From Bacteroidetes bacterium UBA3022 (GTDB lineage Bacteria; Bacteroidota; Bacteroidia; Chitinophagales; BACL12): a stretch of 42,244 nucleotides of DNA. The position numbers were made by a program, and so were the translations under genes. Below, piece after piece: positions 35,528-42,244 of this stretch. The DNA is taken from positions 23,173 to 65,416 of the forward strand of contig DDYY01000037.1 of the NCBI GenBank assembly GCA_002346225.1, given 5' to 3'. The notes under the pieces were generated by a model. That model did not search any database. It was not told the DNA's origin and worked only from the letters and a program-made list of their open reading frames with translations. Numbering within the stretch: position 1 is the stretch's first letter; each line of letters opens with the position of its first letter.

Positions 35528-37132
35528 TCACTGTTTCGTGATATGGCACTCACTGCTGAGCGTATATTCAATACTGCGCATCTGATTTTCGATCTGTATC
35601 ACGGCCTCGGTAGCGTTACCATCTGCTTCATTCAGGGTAGTGATGTTTTGGAAACTGTAATAGAATTGCATTGCGTTATACGTTTGGTTTACAATCGTAG
35701 AGGCAATACTCACATAAGGTATTCGGGTAAATCCTTTAGCTTTCAATACAGCGTCAATTTCCTTTTGGGCGAGAAAATTGGCGAGATCTGTTTTGGGCCA
35801 TTCGCTGAGATAACCCTCTTCAACCAGGTAATCGCAAAAGGCATTGTATTCGGCATCACCTTCCATGATCAGTGTTGACATACCGTGGATCAGGTTTTGC
35901 ACGTATTCAGTGTTTTCGATTGCTAATGTTTGCATGTTGCCCCCGAAATCTGCCAGCTTTCCGGTGGTGATATTAAATTTCTGAAGCGACATGCGCTTGT
36001 CCAGCACCTGCTGTATTTGAGCCAAACGCTCGGGCGAATATTTTCCCCTTGCGGCAATAGATGCTTTTTCTTTAGTCAGTACTTCAGCTATGCGGCTCGC
36101 CTTTTTTGCCTGATCGACAGCATATTCCATAGCCATCCCCAAGCTGAAAGTAAGTCCTTCATTTACGGCTGCCCAGAACGCCTCATCGTTAGACTTTTTC
36201 CATTTTTCCAGTTCGATTTTCGTTGTGTTGTTCCATTTATTGAATCGTTGCATATCATACACATACTTATTGTACTTCGTCACCAGGTTTGTGCATTGTT
36301 CAGGTGTTAGTTTTTCTACTATAGGCTCACCGTTATCTTCCGTCGAATCCTGAATGACCTCTGTCTCAAACGGCATTTCAGCTTCTTTTAAACTGGCCAC
36401 CATCAGCGCGTCAGCGGTCATTACATCCAGATATATGGGATTGCTTTCAGGCATCATTACGGTCATGATCTGCTCTTGAGTCATCATATCTCCAAAGAAA
36501 GGCGTGCCACCATCAATCACAACCGGATCGTCCTCTGTAGTTTCAGGCAGAAACTGCATGGCAGCTTCAGAGGATAATTGTTCAGTTGACCCATTGAGTG
36601 TTTGAAAGTCGAGATCAGCTTTACCATCTGGTAATGTCTTGGTCATCTGCATTAATTGCTGGAATGCTTTATTCTCCTGCGCCTGGCGTTCTGCCTCCTG
36701 CGCTGCGAGGAATGCTTGCTGTTGCTGCCATTGTGCTTGTTGCGCTTCAAGCTGCGCTGCTGCGGCCGCCTGCTCCTGAGCCGTAGGTCCTGCAGGGGTG
36801 AATAACCAGGTCACCAGCCCCTGCACCAACATCAACTGAATCTGTTGTTCTGTGGTAGGTATAAATACATTTGAAGTTCCTGAGTTCTGCGAAGAGTTGG
36901 ACGGTATTGCCTTACAGTTGTGCGGCGGGCAATTCCCATCCGGACAGACAATATTTAATCCGCAAGTCGGACAGGTCCAAACTGGATCTGGTACATCAAA
37001 GGTAGAGTTAGGTACGGAAACCTCCCACCACTCCTGCGCCATCAACTTAATCGGACAGCTAAACAGCCATGTAAGTCCAATGAAAAATGCGAACAACTTA
37101 AACCACGTGAAAAGTACTTGCAAGCATTTCAT
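35528..37132 (-). CDS. Unrecognised exported Cys-rich, Gln/Ala-rich protein
   Basis: 534 residues, ATG at 37132 after a G-rich run. The signal peptide is about 1-32 (core FAFFIGLTWLF, ending KLMAQ). Just after it comes a compact Cys cluster, C54-P-T-C57, C63, C68, H71 and C73, resembling a zinc-ribbon or disulfide knot, unusual in an exported protein. A hydrophobic segment (about 95-112) and an Ala/Gln-rich coiled-coil stretch (about 115-155) follow, then an acidic region and a long helical C-terminal domain (about 280-534) with YNKYVYDMQRFNKW. I know no family for it. It shares a strand and 17-base spacing with the TPR-barrel gene, so the two probably form one transcript and one envelope apparatus. 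Confidence 0.6.
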   Translation of the reverse strand: MKCLQVLFTWFKLFAFFIGLTWLFSCPIKLMAQEWWEVSVPNSTFDVPDPVWTCPTCGLNIVCPDGNCPPHNCKAIPSNSSQNSGTSNVFIPTTEQQIQLMLVQGLVTWLFTPAGPTAQEQAAAAAQLEAQQAQWQQQQAFLAAQEAERQAQENKAFQQLMQMTKTLPDGKADLDFQTLNGSTEQLSSEAAMQFLPETTEDDPVVIDGGTPFFGDMMTQEQIMTVMMPESNPIYLDVMTADALMVASLKEAEMPFETEVIQDSTEDNGEPIVEKLTPEQCTNLVTKYNKYVYDMQRFNKWNNTTKIELEKWKKSNDEAFWAAVNEGLTFSLGMAMEYAVDQAKKASRIAEVLTKEKASIAARGKYSPERLAQIQQVLDKRMSLQKFNITTGKLADFGGNMQTLAIENTEYVQNLIHGMSTLIMEGDAEYNAFCDYLVEEGYLSEWPKTDLANFLAQKEIDAVLKAKGFTRIPYVSIASTIVNQTYNAMQFYYSFQNITTLNEADGNATEAVIQIENQMRSIEYTLSSECHITKQ

Positions 37133-37436
37133 ACTCCCCCCTTTTCAATCCATTCAGGTACTTACCAAACAGCAATAAACCCGAATAATATAGGCAAAAG
37201 GAAGGCTATTTAGTAAGAAAAGGAATGTGTTAAGTTTTGGTTTCGAATGATATTTATCAGTAACCAAAGGTGGTAATATGCTTCAACATTGCACTGCCTT
37301 AGGACAGTTCACCAAGATAGATCAGGAAGTTGTGCGAGCACCATAAGACAATAGAAATACTAATGTTATGTTATTTAATTCATCTCATTATCTCATACTT
37401 TTTTTATAGTTTATATTCCTAACAACGAAGCAGCAA

Positions 37437-37520
37437 AATAAAGTCATAGCCCTGACTGTAGGGGTAGCCCGAAGTGCGCCCGGAGGGAGCCGAGGACTAC
37501 AACCGAAAGGCAGGCCCCAA
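37437..37520. repeat. GC-rich structured extragenic element
   Basis: A GC-rich island in AT-rich DNA with several small complementary arms: TGTAG (37457-37461) with CTACA (37497-37501), GGGG (37461-37464) with CCCC (37515-37518), and local CCC/GGG arms. Its CCCGGAGGGAG..GGACTACA..GAAAGGCAGG..CCCC layout resembles extragenic repeats I associate with Bacteroidota intergenic regions; that resemblance is from memory. Only one copy is seen here. Confidence 0.4.
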
Positions 37521-37551
37521 GAGGATGGGATGGTGAAAGGTAAATTGCTTC

Positions 37552-37579
37552 CAAAAAAAAACCGGCCACAAGGACCGGT
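37552..37579 (-). terminator. Terminator of the cyclophilin gene
   Basis: Stem ACCGGCC / GGACCGGT (one bulged A) with a 4-base loop, followed on the minus strand by nine or so T residues (37553-37561). Confidence 0.75.
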
Positions 37580-37603
37580 CTTTCGCATACAGATAATTTT
37601 TAT

Positions 37604-38242
37604 TTATTTATCGGCTACCACATCGCCAGCGGCGCGGGCATCTGCAAAGATGGCAACGGGATCAAAAGCTTTGGCCGCTTTGCCTTTGCGGATGATTTCG
37701 ATGTGTACTATCTGGTCGCCCTGTGCGATGGCGTCCACCACATCCTGGCCGTTCACCACATTTCCGAATACGGCGTGCTTACCATCGAGCCATGCAGTTT
37801 CCTTATGGGTGATGAAAAACTGGCTGCCGTTGGTAAACTTACCGGCATTGGCCATGGACAACATGCCCGGACCGGAATGACGGAGATCGGAGTGGAATTC
37901 ATCTTTGAAACGGTAGCCCGGGCCTCCCCTGCCGTTGCCTTCAGGGTCACCACCCTGAATCATAAAGTCGGCGATAACACGATGAAAAACGAGGCCGTCA
38001 TAATAAGGTGTTCCCACCGGCTTGGCGTTGTTTTCTAAAGTTCCTTCAGCAAGACCGACGAAGTTGGCCACAGTAAGCGGTGTTTTCTGGAATTCGAGGA
38101 AAATAAGAATGTCGCCCTTGGTGGTCTGGATATTGGCGTAAATACCGTCTGGAAGTTCTTTCATTTCTTTCTTAGTTAATTGAGCGAATGCAGCTGAACC
38201 CAGCAACATGAAGCCCATGAATAAACTGATTGTTTTTCTCAT
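37604..38242 (-). CDS. Exported peptidylprolyl isomerase (cyclophilin type)
   Basis: 212 residues. A signal peptide (about 1-20, ending AFAQ) is followed by a cyclophilin domain: DGIYANIQTTKGDILIFLEF, VANFVGLAEGT, GLVFHRVIADFMIQGGDPEGNG, GPGMLSMANAGKFTNGSQFFIT and LDGKHAVFGNVVNGQDVV. The catalytic Arg in FHRV and the QFFIT block are present. It would catalyse cis-trans isomerisation of prolyl bonds in the periplasm. It lies 14 bases downstream of nrnA on the same strand, with a terminator after it. Confidence 0.94.
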   Translation of the reverse strand: MRKTISLFMGFMLLGSAAFAQLTKKEMKELPDGIYANIQTTKGDILIFLEFQKTPLTVANFVGLAEGTLENNAKPVGTPYYDGLVFHRVIADFMIQGGDPEGNGRGGPGYRFKDEFHSDLRHSGPGMLSMANAGKFTNGSQFFITHKETAWLDGKHAVFGNVVNGQDVVDAIAQGDQIVHIEIIRKGKAAKAFDPVAIFADARAAGDVVADK

Positions 38243-38256
38243 TGTTGATTTGCGAT

Positions 38257-39267
38257 TTATGTGGTCAAAAAAGTCGATAAAGCTGTATGCAAAATTTGTA
38301 CCGTTTCCTCCAGTGACACGCGTGTGCTGCCGCCGGAGGCGTTTCTGTGCCCGCCACCATTGAAATAAGTCCTTGCCAGCTGGTCGACGTTGATGTCGCC
38401 TTTGGAGCGGAAAGATATTTTGATGCGGTCGGTGTCTTCTGTGAAGAGTATGGCAATATCCACGTCTTTCATAGCCAGAGGCAGGTTGACGATACCTTCC
38501 TTGTCGCCCGTGCTGAGCTGGTAGGTTTCCGCCTCTTTCATAGTGATGGTCATGTAAGCGGTGCGATAGGCCGGCAGGACGGTCAGTTTGTCGCTGAGCA
38601 GGTAGCCTATGAAGCGGAGCCTGTTTTCTCCGTACTGGTTGTAGACATCGTTATGGATCTGCTCGATATGTATGCCTTTGCTCATGAGTGCCGCAGCCAC
38701 CTCATGCACTTTTGCCGAGGTATTGGAGTACTGAAAAACGCCTGTATCCATGGCCATGCCCGCATAGAGCAGTGCAGCCATGTCCGTATCTATGAGGTCA
38801 TCACCGTCCATTCTTTGTATGAGGTCGAAAACGAGCTCACAGGTAGAAGATGCCTCGTCGGACCAGAAAATGTAGTCGGCGAAATCATCGGGATCGCGGT
38901 GGTGGTCGATCATGAGGAAGCGCTTGCCATGCAGTTTCGCTATATCGTCGGCCAGGGTTTCAATGCGTTTGAGGGCATTGAAATCGAGGCAACAGATCAG
39001 GTCGGCGTTGGCCATAATGGCAAAGCATGTCTTGGGATTCTTCTGGTGCAGGAAAACCTGGTCGCTGCCTTTCATCCAGTTCAGAAAATCGGGGAACCCG
39101 TCGGGGGCAATGACATCTGCGGTATGTCCCTTTTTTTCGAGGAAGAACTTCAGTGCCAGGCAGGAGCCTATGGCATCACCATCAGGACGGCTATGCGCGA
39201 TGAGGGCAATTTTGCGGGGTTTCTCCCACCAACTCAACAGTTCTTCCAGCTTCTTTTCCTTTCGCAT
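38257..39267 (-). CDS. nrnA: DHH/DHHA1 phosphoesterase (NrnA-like oligoribonuclease/pAp phosphatase)
   Basis: 336 residues from the ATG at 39267. An upstream TTG (39297) is not needed. The DHH domain has AHSRPDGDAIGS (H25, D29, D31), the metal motif MIDHHRDPDDF and the TGVFQYSNT block. The DHHA1 C-terminal domain ends in GGGHRNASGGS. NrnA enzymes degrade nano-RNAs and dephosphorylate pAp to AMP, acting in the cytosol. Here it is the first gene of a likely pair with the cyclophilin. Confidence 0.93.
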   Translation of the reverse strand: MRKEKKLEELLSWWEKPRKIALIAHSRPDGDAIGSCLALKFFLEKKGHTADVIAPDGFPDFLNWMKGSDQVFLHQKNPKTCFAIMANADLICCLDFNALKRIETLADDIAKLHGKRFLMIDHHRDPDDFADYIFWSDEASSTCELVFDLIQRMDGDDLIDTDMAALLYAGMAMDTGVFQYSNTSAKVHEVAAALMSKGIHIEQIHNDVYNQYGENRLRFIGYLLSDKLTVLPAYRTAYMTITMKEAETYQLSTGDKEGIVNLPLAMKDVDIAILFTEDTDRIKISFRSKGDINVDQLARTYFNGGGHRNASGGSTRVSLEETVQILHTALSTFLTT

Positions 39268-39275
39268 AGCGCAGG

Positions 39276-39283
39276 CAAAGGTA
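39276..39283 (-). promoter_or_regulatory. -7 element of nrnA
   Basis: TACCTTTG on the minus strand, 8 bases before the nrnA ATG, so the 5' leader would be nearly absent. No good -33 TTG at 18-20 bases. Confidence 0.45.
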
Positions 39284-39397
39284 ATTGTAAATGGCAAAAT
39301 GCCCTTATTTCGACGGGAGGGCCTGCAGCTACTGCTTTCCTGACCGGGATTGCGGCAGATATTTGTGCCGGCACGGGCAGCATTGCTATTTAAGGCT

Positions 39398-39405
39398 TAC
39401 CTTTG
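39398..39405 (+). promoter_or_regulatory. -7 element of ndk
   Basis: TACCTTTG, followed by GCGGC, 24 bases before the ndk ATG at 39430. The nearest TTG (39383-39385) is too close for a standard -33. Confidence 0.45.
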
Positions 39406-39429
39406 CGGCAAAATTGAAAAACCTTTAAC

Positions 39430-39849
39430 ATGTCAGGAAATATCACATTTACCATGATTAAGCCCGATGCCGTTCGCAACGGACATATCGGAGCCATTCT
39501 TAAAATGATCAACGATGCGGGCTTCCGCATTCAGGCGATGAAGTACACACGGATGAGCGCAGACGTTGCAGGTACTTTTTACGCAGTGCATAAAGAGCGT
39601 CCTTTCTACGGCGAACTGGTGGAGTTCATGAGCAGCGGACCCATCGTTGCAGCGATTTTGGAAAAAGACAATGCAGTGGAAGATTTCCGCAAACTGATTG
39701 GCGCTACCAATCCTGCTGAGGCAGCGGATGGCACCATCAGAAAATTATATGCTACCAGCATTGGCGAAAATGCCGTGCACGGTTCGGACAGCGATGAGAA
39801 TGCAGCGATTGAAGCCGGTCTGCATTTCAGTGCCTACGAAAGGTTCTAA
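39430..39849 (+). CDS. ndk: Nucleoside diphosphate kinase
   Basis: 139 residues, the usual NDK length. TMIKPDAVRNGHIGAI, YAVHKERPFYGELVEFMSSGP, GATNPAEAADGTIR and the catalytic HisA in NAVHGSDSDENA (H117) are all intact. It balances NTP pools by phosphate transfer from ATP. The gene is divergent from nrnA and ends in a clear terminator. Confidence 0.97.
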   Translation: MSGNITFTMIKPDAVRNGHIGAILKMINDAGFRIQAMKYTRMSADVAGTFYAVHKERPFYGELVEFMSSGPIVAAILEKDNAVEDFRKLIGATNPAEAADGTIRKLYATSIGENAVHGSDSDENAAIEAGLHFSAYERF

Positions 39850-39870
39850 TTGAAATGAATTCTATTTGTG

Positions 39871-39901
39871 ACGGTCGGCGCTGGCACCGACCGTTTTTTT
39901 T
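39871..39901 (+). terminator. Terminator of ndk
   Basis: 8-bp stem ACGGTCGG / CCGACCGT with an 8-base loop, followed by eight T residues from 39894. Confidence 0.85.
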
Positions 39902-40068
39902 AATGTTGGTGAGGACAGCAACCATGGACAAAGTGGAACATGTTGTTTATCCATTCTAAAGTGGAACGCCATGAGTACGGCGGATTCACTGCGCTCGCGG
40001 CGTTAAAATTTTAAATGTCGGACGTCTGCAAAAGAATGCGGCAAACAGCATGCATAGCCCTCCCCCGC

Positions 40069-40134
40069 CAAGTCCTGTCAAAGTCATCGTCATTGCCAAT
40101 ATCAACGTCATTGTCTACGTCCAACTCCAAATCA
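40069..40134. repeat. Degenerate hexamer repeat upstream of the esterase gene
   Basis: Eleven consecutive 6-base units ending mostly in TCA or TCC, such as CTGTCA, AAGTCA, TCGTCA, ACGTCA and TTGTCT. The stretch 39902-40068 before it shows no gene I can support. Confidence 0.5.
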
Positions 40135-40141
40135 ATTCTCT

Positions 40142-40149
40142 TATCTTTG
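40142..40149 (+). promoter_or_regulatory. -7 element of the secreted esterase gene
   Basis: TATCTTTG matches TAnnTTTG and ends 3 bases before the ATG at 40153, implying a leaderless transcript. No TTG at 18-20 bases upstream. Confidence 0.5.
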
Positions 40150-40152
40150 AGT

Positions 40153-41295
40153 ATGCGAAAAATGCTCCTATTCCCGCTGCTCTTTGCGGCCTGCCTGGTA
40201 AACGCGCAAACCACTATTCTCGACAGCATTTGGTCGGGTGGTCAATACCGGTACTACACCCTTTATGTACCTGCCGCTTACGATGGCTCCGAAGCTGTGC
40301 CGGTGGTATATAACCTGCATGGTTACAGCTCTTCCGCTTTTCAGCAGATCTTTTACGGCGAGTTCCGGCCCATTGCCGACACTGCCAACTTTCTCATTAT
40401 TCTCCCCGACGGGACCAAGGATTTCATAGGCTTTCAGTTCTGGAACACCTTCGCTCCTTTTGGTACCGGAGTGGATGATGTAGCTTTTCTCAGCGACCTG
40501 CTGGACACGGTAATTGCCACGTACAATGTTGATGAGCAACGCATCTACAGCACGGGAATGAGTAATGGTGGTTTCATGAGCTATGAACTGGCCTGTCAGC
40601 TCAGCAATCGGATAACCGCTATTGCTTCTGTTACCGGTTCCATTGATGTGGACCACTTCGATTTCTGTGCGCCCGAACACCTTACGCCGGTGATGGAAAT
40701 TCATGGTACTAACGATATGACTGTCCCCTACAACGGAAGCAGTGAATTTCTGCCTATCGAGGATGTACTTGATTATTGGGTGGCATTCAATGGCTGTGAC
40801 CCGACGCCTGTCATTACTCCCGTAGAAGATATCGCCCCGGGCGATGGCAGCACAGCAGAACACTGGGTGTATGCCGGAGCTGCGAATGGCGTTACAGTAG
40901 AGCACTTTCGCATTGAAAATGGCGGACATACCTGGCCGGGTACTATTTTTCTGTTACCGTCGAGCGGAAGTACGAATAAGGATATTAATGCCAGCGTAGA
41001 AATATGGAAGTTCTTCTCCCGCTATCGACTGGATGAAGTGACGGAAATATCCGATGCTGCAATAGCTGCTGCATCTATCAAGGCTTTCCCCAATCCGGCG
41101 AATCAATTCCTACAACTTGAACTTCCTGTAGCGGGCGCTCCTTCACCTGTGCGTATTCTTGATTATGCCGGTAAAGAGGTGCATCGCTTCATGGCTACCA
41201 CCCCGGTTGCCATACTAGATGTGAGTGCATTCCCGGCAGGCGTATACCTGGTGTACACCTCCAACGGAACAACGCGCTTTGCAGTTCAACATTAA
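40153..41295 (+). CDS. Secreted LpqC/PHB-depolymerase-like esterase with T9SS tail
   Basis: 380 residues from the ATG at 40153, which gives a clean signal peptide (MRKMLLFPLLFAACLVNAQ). An extension from 40015 would read through the hexamer repeat and is rejected. The alpha/beta hydrolase domain belongs to the polyhydroxybutyrate depolymerase/feruloyl-esterase-like group: YTLYVPAAY, VVYNLHGYSS, the nucleophile elbow STGMSNGGFM (S137), the Asp in IHGTNDMTVPYNG (D188) and the His in NGGHTWPG (H259). The C-terminal T9SS type A tail starts AFPNPANQFLQLEL. It is likely an extracellular esterase acting on plant or polymer esters. Its stop overlaps that of the convergent gene. Confidence 0.88.
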   Translation: MRKMLLFPLLFAACLVNAQTTILDSIWSGGQYRYYTLYVPAAYDGSEAVPVVYNLHGYSSSAFQQIFYGEFRPIADTANFLIILPDGTKDFIGFQFWNTFAPFGTGVDDVAFLSDLLDTVIATYNVDEQRIYSTGMSNGGFMSYELACQLSNRITAIASVTGSIDVDHFDFCAPEHLTPVMEIHGTNDMTVPYNGSSEFLPIEDVLDYWVAFNGCDPTPVITPVEDIAPGDGSTAEHWVYAGAANGVTVEHFRIENGGHTWPGTIFLLPSSGSTNKDINASVEIWKFFSRYRLDEVTEISDAAIAAASIKAFPNPANQFLQLELPVAGAPSPVRILDYAGKEVHRFMATTPVAILDVSAFPAGVYLVYTSNGTTRFAVQH

Positions 41296-42244
41296 TGGAG
41301 CGGTTGGTACAGTTCCACCTGCACATCGTCGATAAATAGCTCCTGACCTACGGGATTCCAGTTGTACACTTTTGCTGTCCAGTCACTGTCACATCCTTCC
41401 GGTAAACGCAGGTAAGCCGAGGCTTCCCCCCATTCATTGGGCACACCAAAATGCCATATGGAGTATTGATGGTTGGCAATAAAACGCGCCGGTTCAAAGC
41501 TCAAAGACGCCCTTCTTTTTTGTTGCCCATCGAAAACATCGAGCCGTAAAGCGGCCAGTGCTTCATGGTCATAACGCAACCCTTCCCGGGTCAACAGCGC
41601 ATCGCAACGCAACAGCAGCCAGTCGCCTGCATTCGCTGACTGTAACGGCAGGGACACCTCCCAGCATACGGAAGTGTCTTCCAGATGCAGTGCTCCGATA
41701 CCGTTTGCTGCATAAGCACTGCTTACCTGCGCAAGTGTAGTATCTTCAAAATGCTCCTGCAGCAAAAGGCTGTGGTAGCTAATGGATGCTGTAACCGGTT
41801 GATCGCGTCTGGAGGTGAAAGCGCGGAGTGCGTTCAGGCAGGAACGAGTCTTGCCAAAAGTTTCCCAATAGAAGGGTCGGTTGCCCCGCTCTGACCAGAT
41901 GATACCTTTATCCATCTGCCAAGTCTGCAATACATTTAAATACATGCAAAACAATAAGAACAGAAAAGTTGCCACCTTACTCCAGGTACGCGCCACAGTC
42001 CATTGATAGCAACTCGCCAGTGGTAACGCCAGTAGTGGATAAGCATCTATCATGGGCCGGGAACCCAATCCCGGGAAAAAGGTATAGGCATAGTAAGAAT
42101 AATGCAGATAAACATGCATAGCCGTAAACAATACAACCGGCATTAAGGCAACCCTGCAATAACGGTGGAGTAACAAGATGCCCAGAACAGCGAGCCCCAT
42201 AACAGGTGTGTACAACAGCCATCCGTTGGCATACCCAAACCATC
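41292..42244 (-). CDS. Multi-pass membrane protein, GT39/GT87-like, partial
   Basis: The frame remains open through the right window edge (reading WFGYANGWLLYTPVMGL at the edge), so the start is outside. At least four membrane segments occupy the visible N-terminal third, with HYSYYAYTFFPGLGSRPM between them, which resembles the C-terminal membrane part of dolichyl-phosphate-mannose-type glycosyltransferases. The soluble C-terminal part is beta-rich (DWLLLRCDALL, IDDVQVELYQP). Probably an inner-membrane glycosyltransferase or a related transferase with an exported domain. The stop overlaps that of the esterase gene (shared TTAA). Confidence 0.6.
   Translation of the reverse strand, partial: WFGYANGWLLYTPVMGLAVLGILLLHRYCRVALMPVVLFTAMHVYLHYSYYAYTFFPGLGSRPMIDAYPLLALPLASCYQWTVARTWSKVATFLFLLFCMYLNVLQTWQMDKGIIWSERGNRPFYWETFGKTRSCLNALRAFTSRRDQPVTASISYHSLLLQEHFEDTTLAQVSSAYAANGIGALHLEDTSVCWEVSLPLQSANAGDWLLLRCDALLTREGLRYDHEALAALRLDVFDGQQKRRASLSFEPARFIANHQYSIWHFGVPNEWGEASAYLRLPEGCDSDWTAKVYNWNPVGQELFIDDVQVELYQPLH

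Larger units (their letters stand above)
37133..37603. other. Long non-coding stretch upstream of the Cys-rich gene
   Basis: No coding frame is convincing. The part near 37133-37430 is AT-rich and should hold the promoter of the Cys-rich gene, but no clear TAnnTTTG with a matching -33 was found. The rest holds a GC-rich structured element (37437-37520) and the cyclophilin terminator (37552-37579). Confidence 0.6.

Noticed and set aside
38347..39393. A 348-codon plus-strand frame
   Set aside because: It lies almost wholly antisense to nrnA, whose family match is clear, and has no family features of its own.
40015..40152. N-terminal extension of the esterase gene
   Set aside because: It would translate the hexamer repeat and hide a good signal peptide and the -7 element; the ATG at 40153 is better.
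1..42244. tRNA, rRNA, CRISPR arrays, integrases, transposases
   Set aside because: I looked for them on both strands and saw no convincing candidate.

Overview
The window looks like a chromosomal segment of a Bacteroidota bacterium, probably from the Chitinophagales/Saprospirales side of the phylum; the lower-rank placement is inference. The evidence is: exported proteins ending in type IX secretion (T9SS) type A sorting tails (9384-11804, 5622-7607, 40153-41295, and an orphan tail at 27386-27685); signal peptides ending in the typical xAQ; Bacteroidota -7 promoter elements (TAnnTTTG) ahead of several genes; and Bacteroidota-flavoured families (choice-of-anchor I, DUF4296 lipoprotein, DUF4139, DUF6503-like). 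I see no rRNA, tRNA, CRISPR array, integrase or transposase.

Layout. 1-2673 (minus): a secreted beta-propeller protein broken by one in-frame stop, a small ferredoxin-fold protein and a SixA-type phosphatase. 2818-5573 (plus): a DUF937-like protein and RNase R. 5622-12500: mainly exported proteins on the minus strand (choice-of-anchor I, a DUF6503-like protein, a large OB-fold T9SS protein, a small outer-membrane barrel), with two small membrane proteins at 7715-8420. 12632-18215 (minus): a DUF4139 protein, then a tightly packed gene string of DUF4296 lipoprotein, CoA-transferase A and B, class IV aminotransferase and photolyase. 18258-24667: YggS and a DUF3089 lipoprotein (plus), a lipid kinase (minus), an aromatic amino acid decarboxylase (plus), then a bile-acid:sodium-symporter-family transporter and an acyltransferase (minus). 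24805-26934: an EF-G paralogue with altered GTPase motifs. 26999-30475 (minus): a YegP/DUF1508 protein, the orphan T9SS tail, a small helix-turn-helix protein with an operator-like inverted repeat, an SGNH-like secreted protein and a DUF4197 protein. 30548-33211 (plus): CinA and a 2-oxoacid dehydrogenase E2. 33465-37132 (minus): a two-gene locus encoding an unrecognised Cys-rich exported protein and a TPR protein with a beta-barrel-like C-terminus, with a remnant or frameshifted tail just downstream. 37604-42244: cyclophilin and NrnA (minus), nucleoside diphosphate kinase and a secreted esterase (plus), and a partial membrane protein (minus) running off the right edge.

Most of the window is housekeeping and envelope biology. 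The best leads are the nonsense codon in the first gene, the EF-G paralogue that lacks the catalytic histidine motif, the 33-37 kb exported two-gene locus with its duplicated or frameshifted 3' end, the operator-like repeat upstream of the small HTH gene, and a GC-rich structured extragenic element near 37.45 kb. I did not find a convincing new defence or mobile system.
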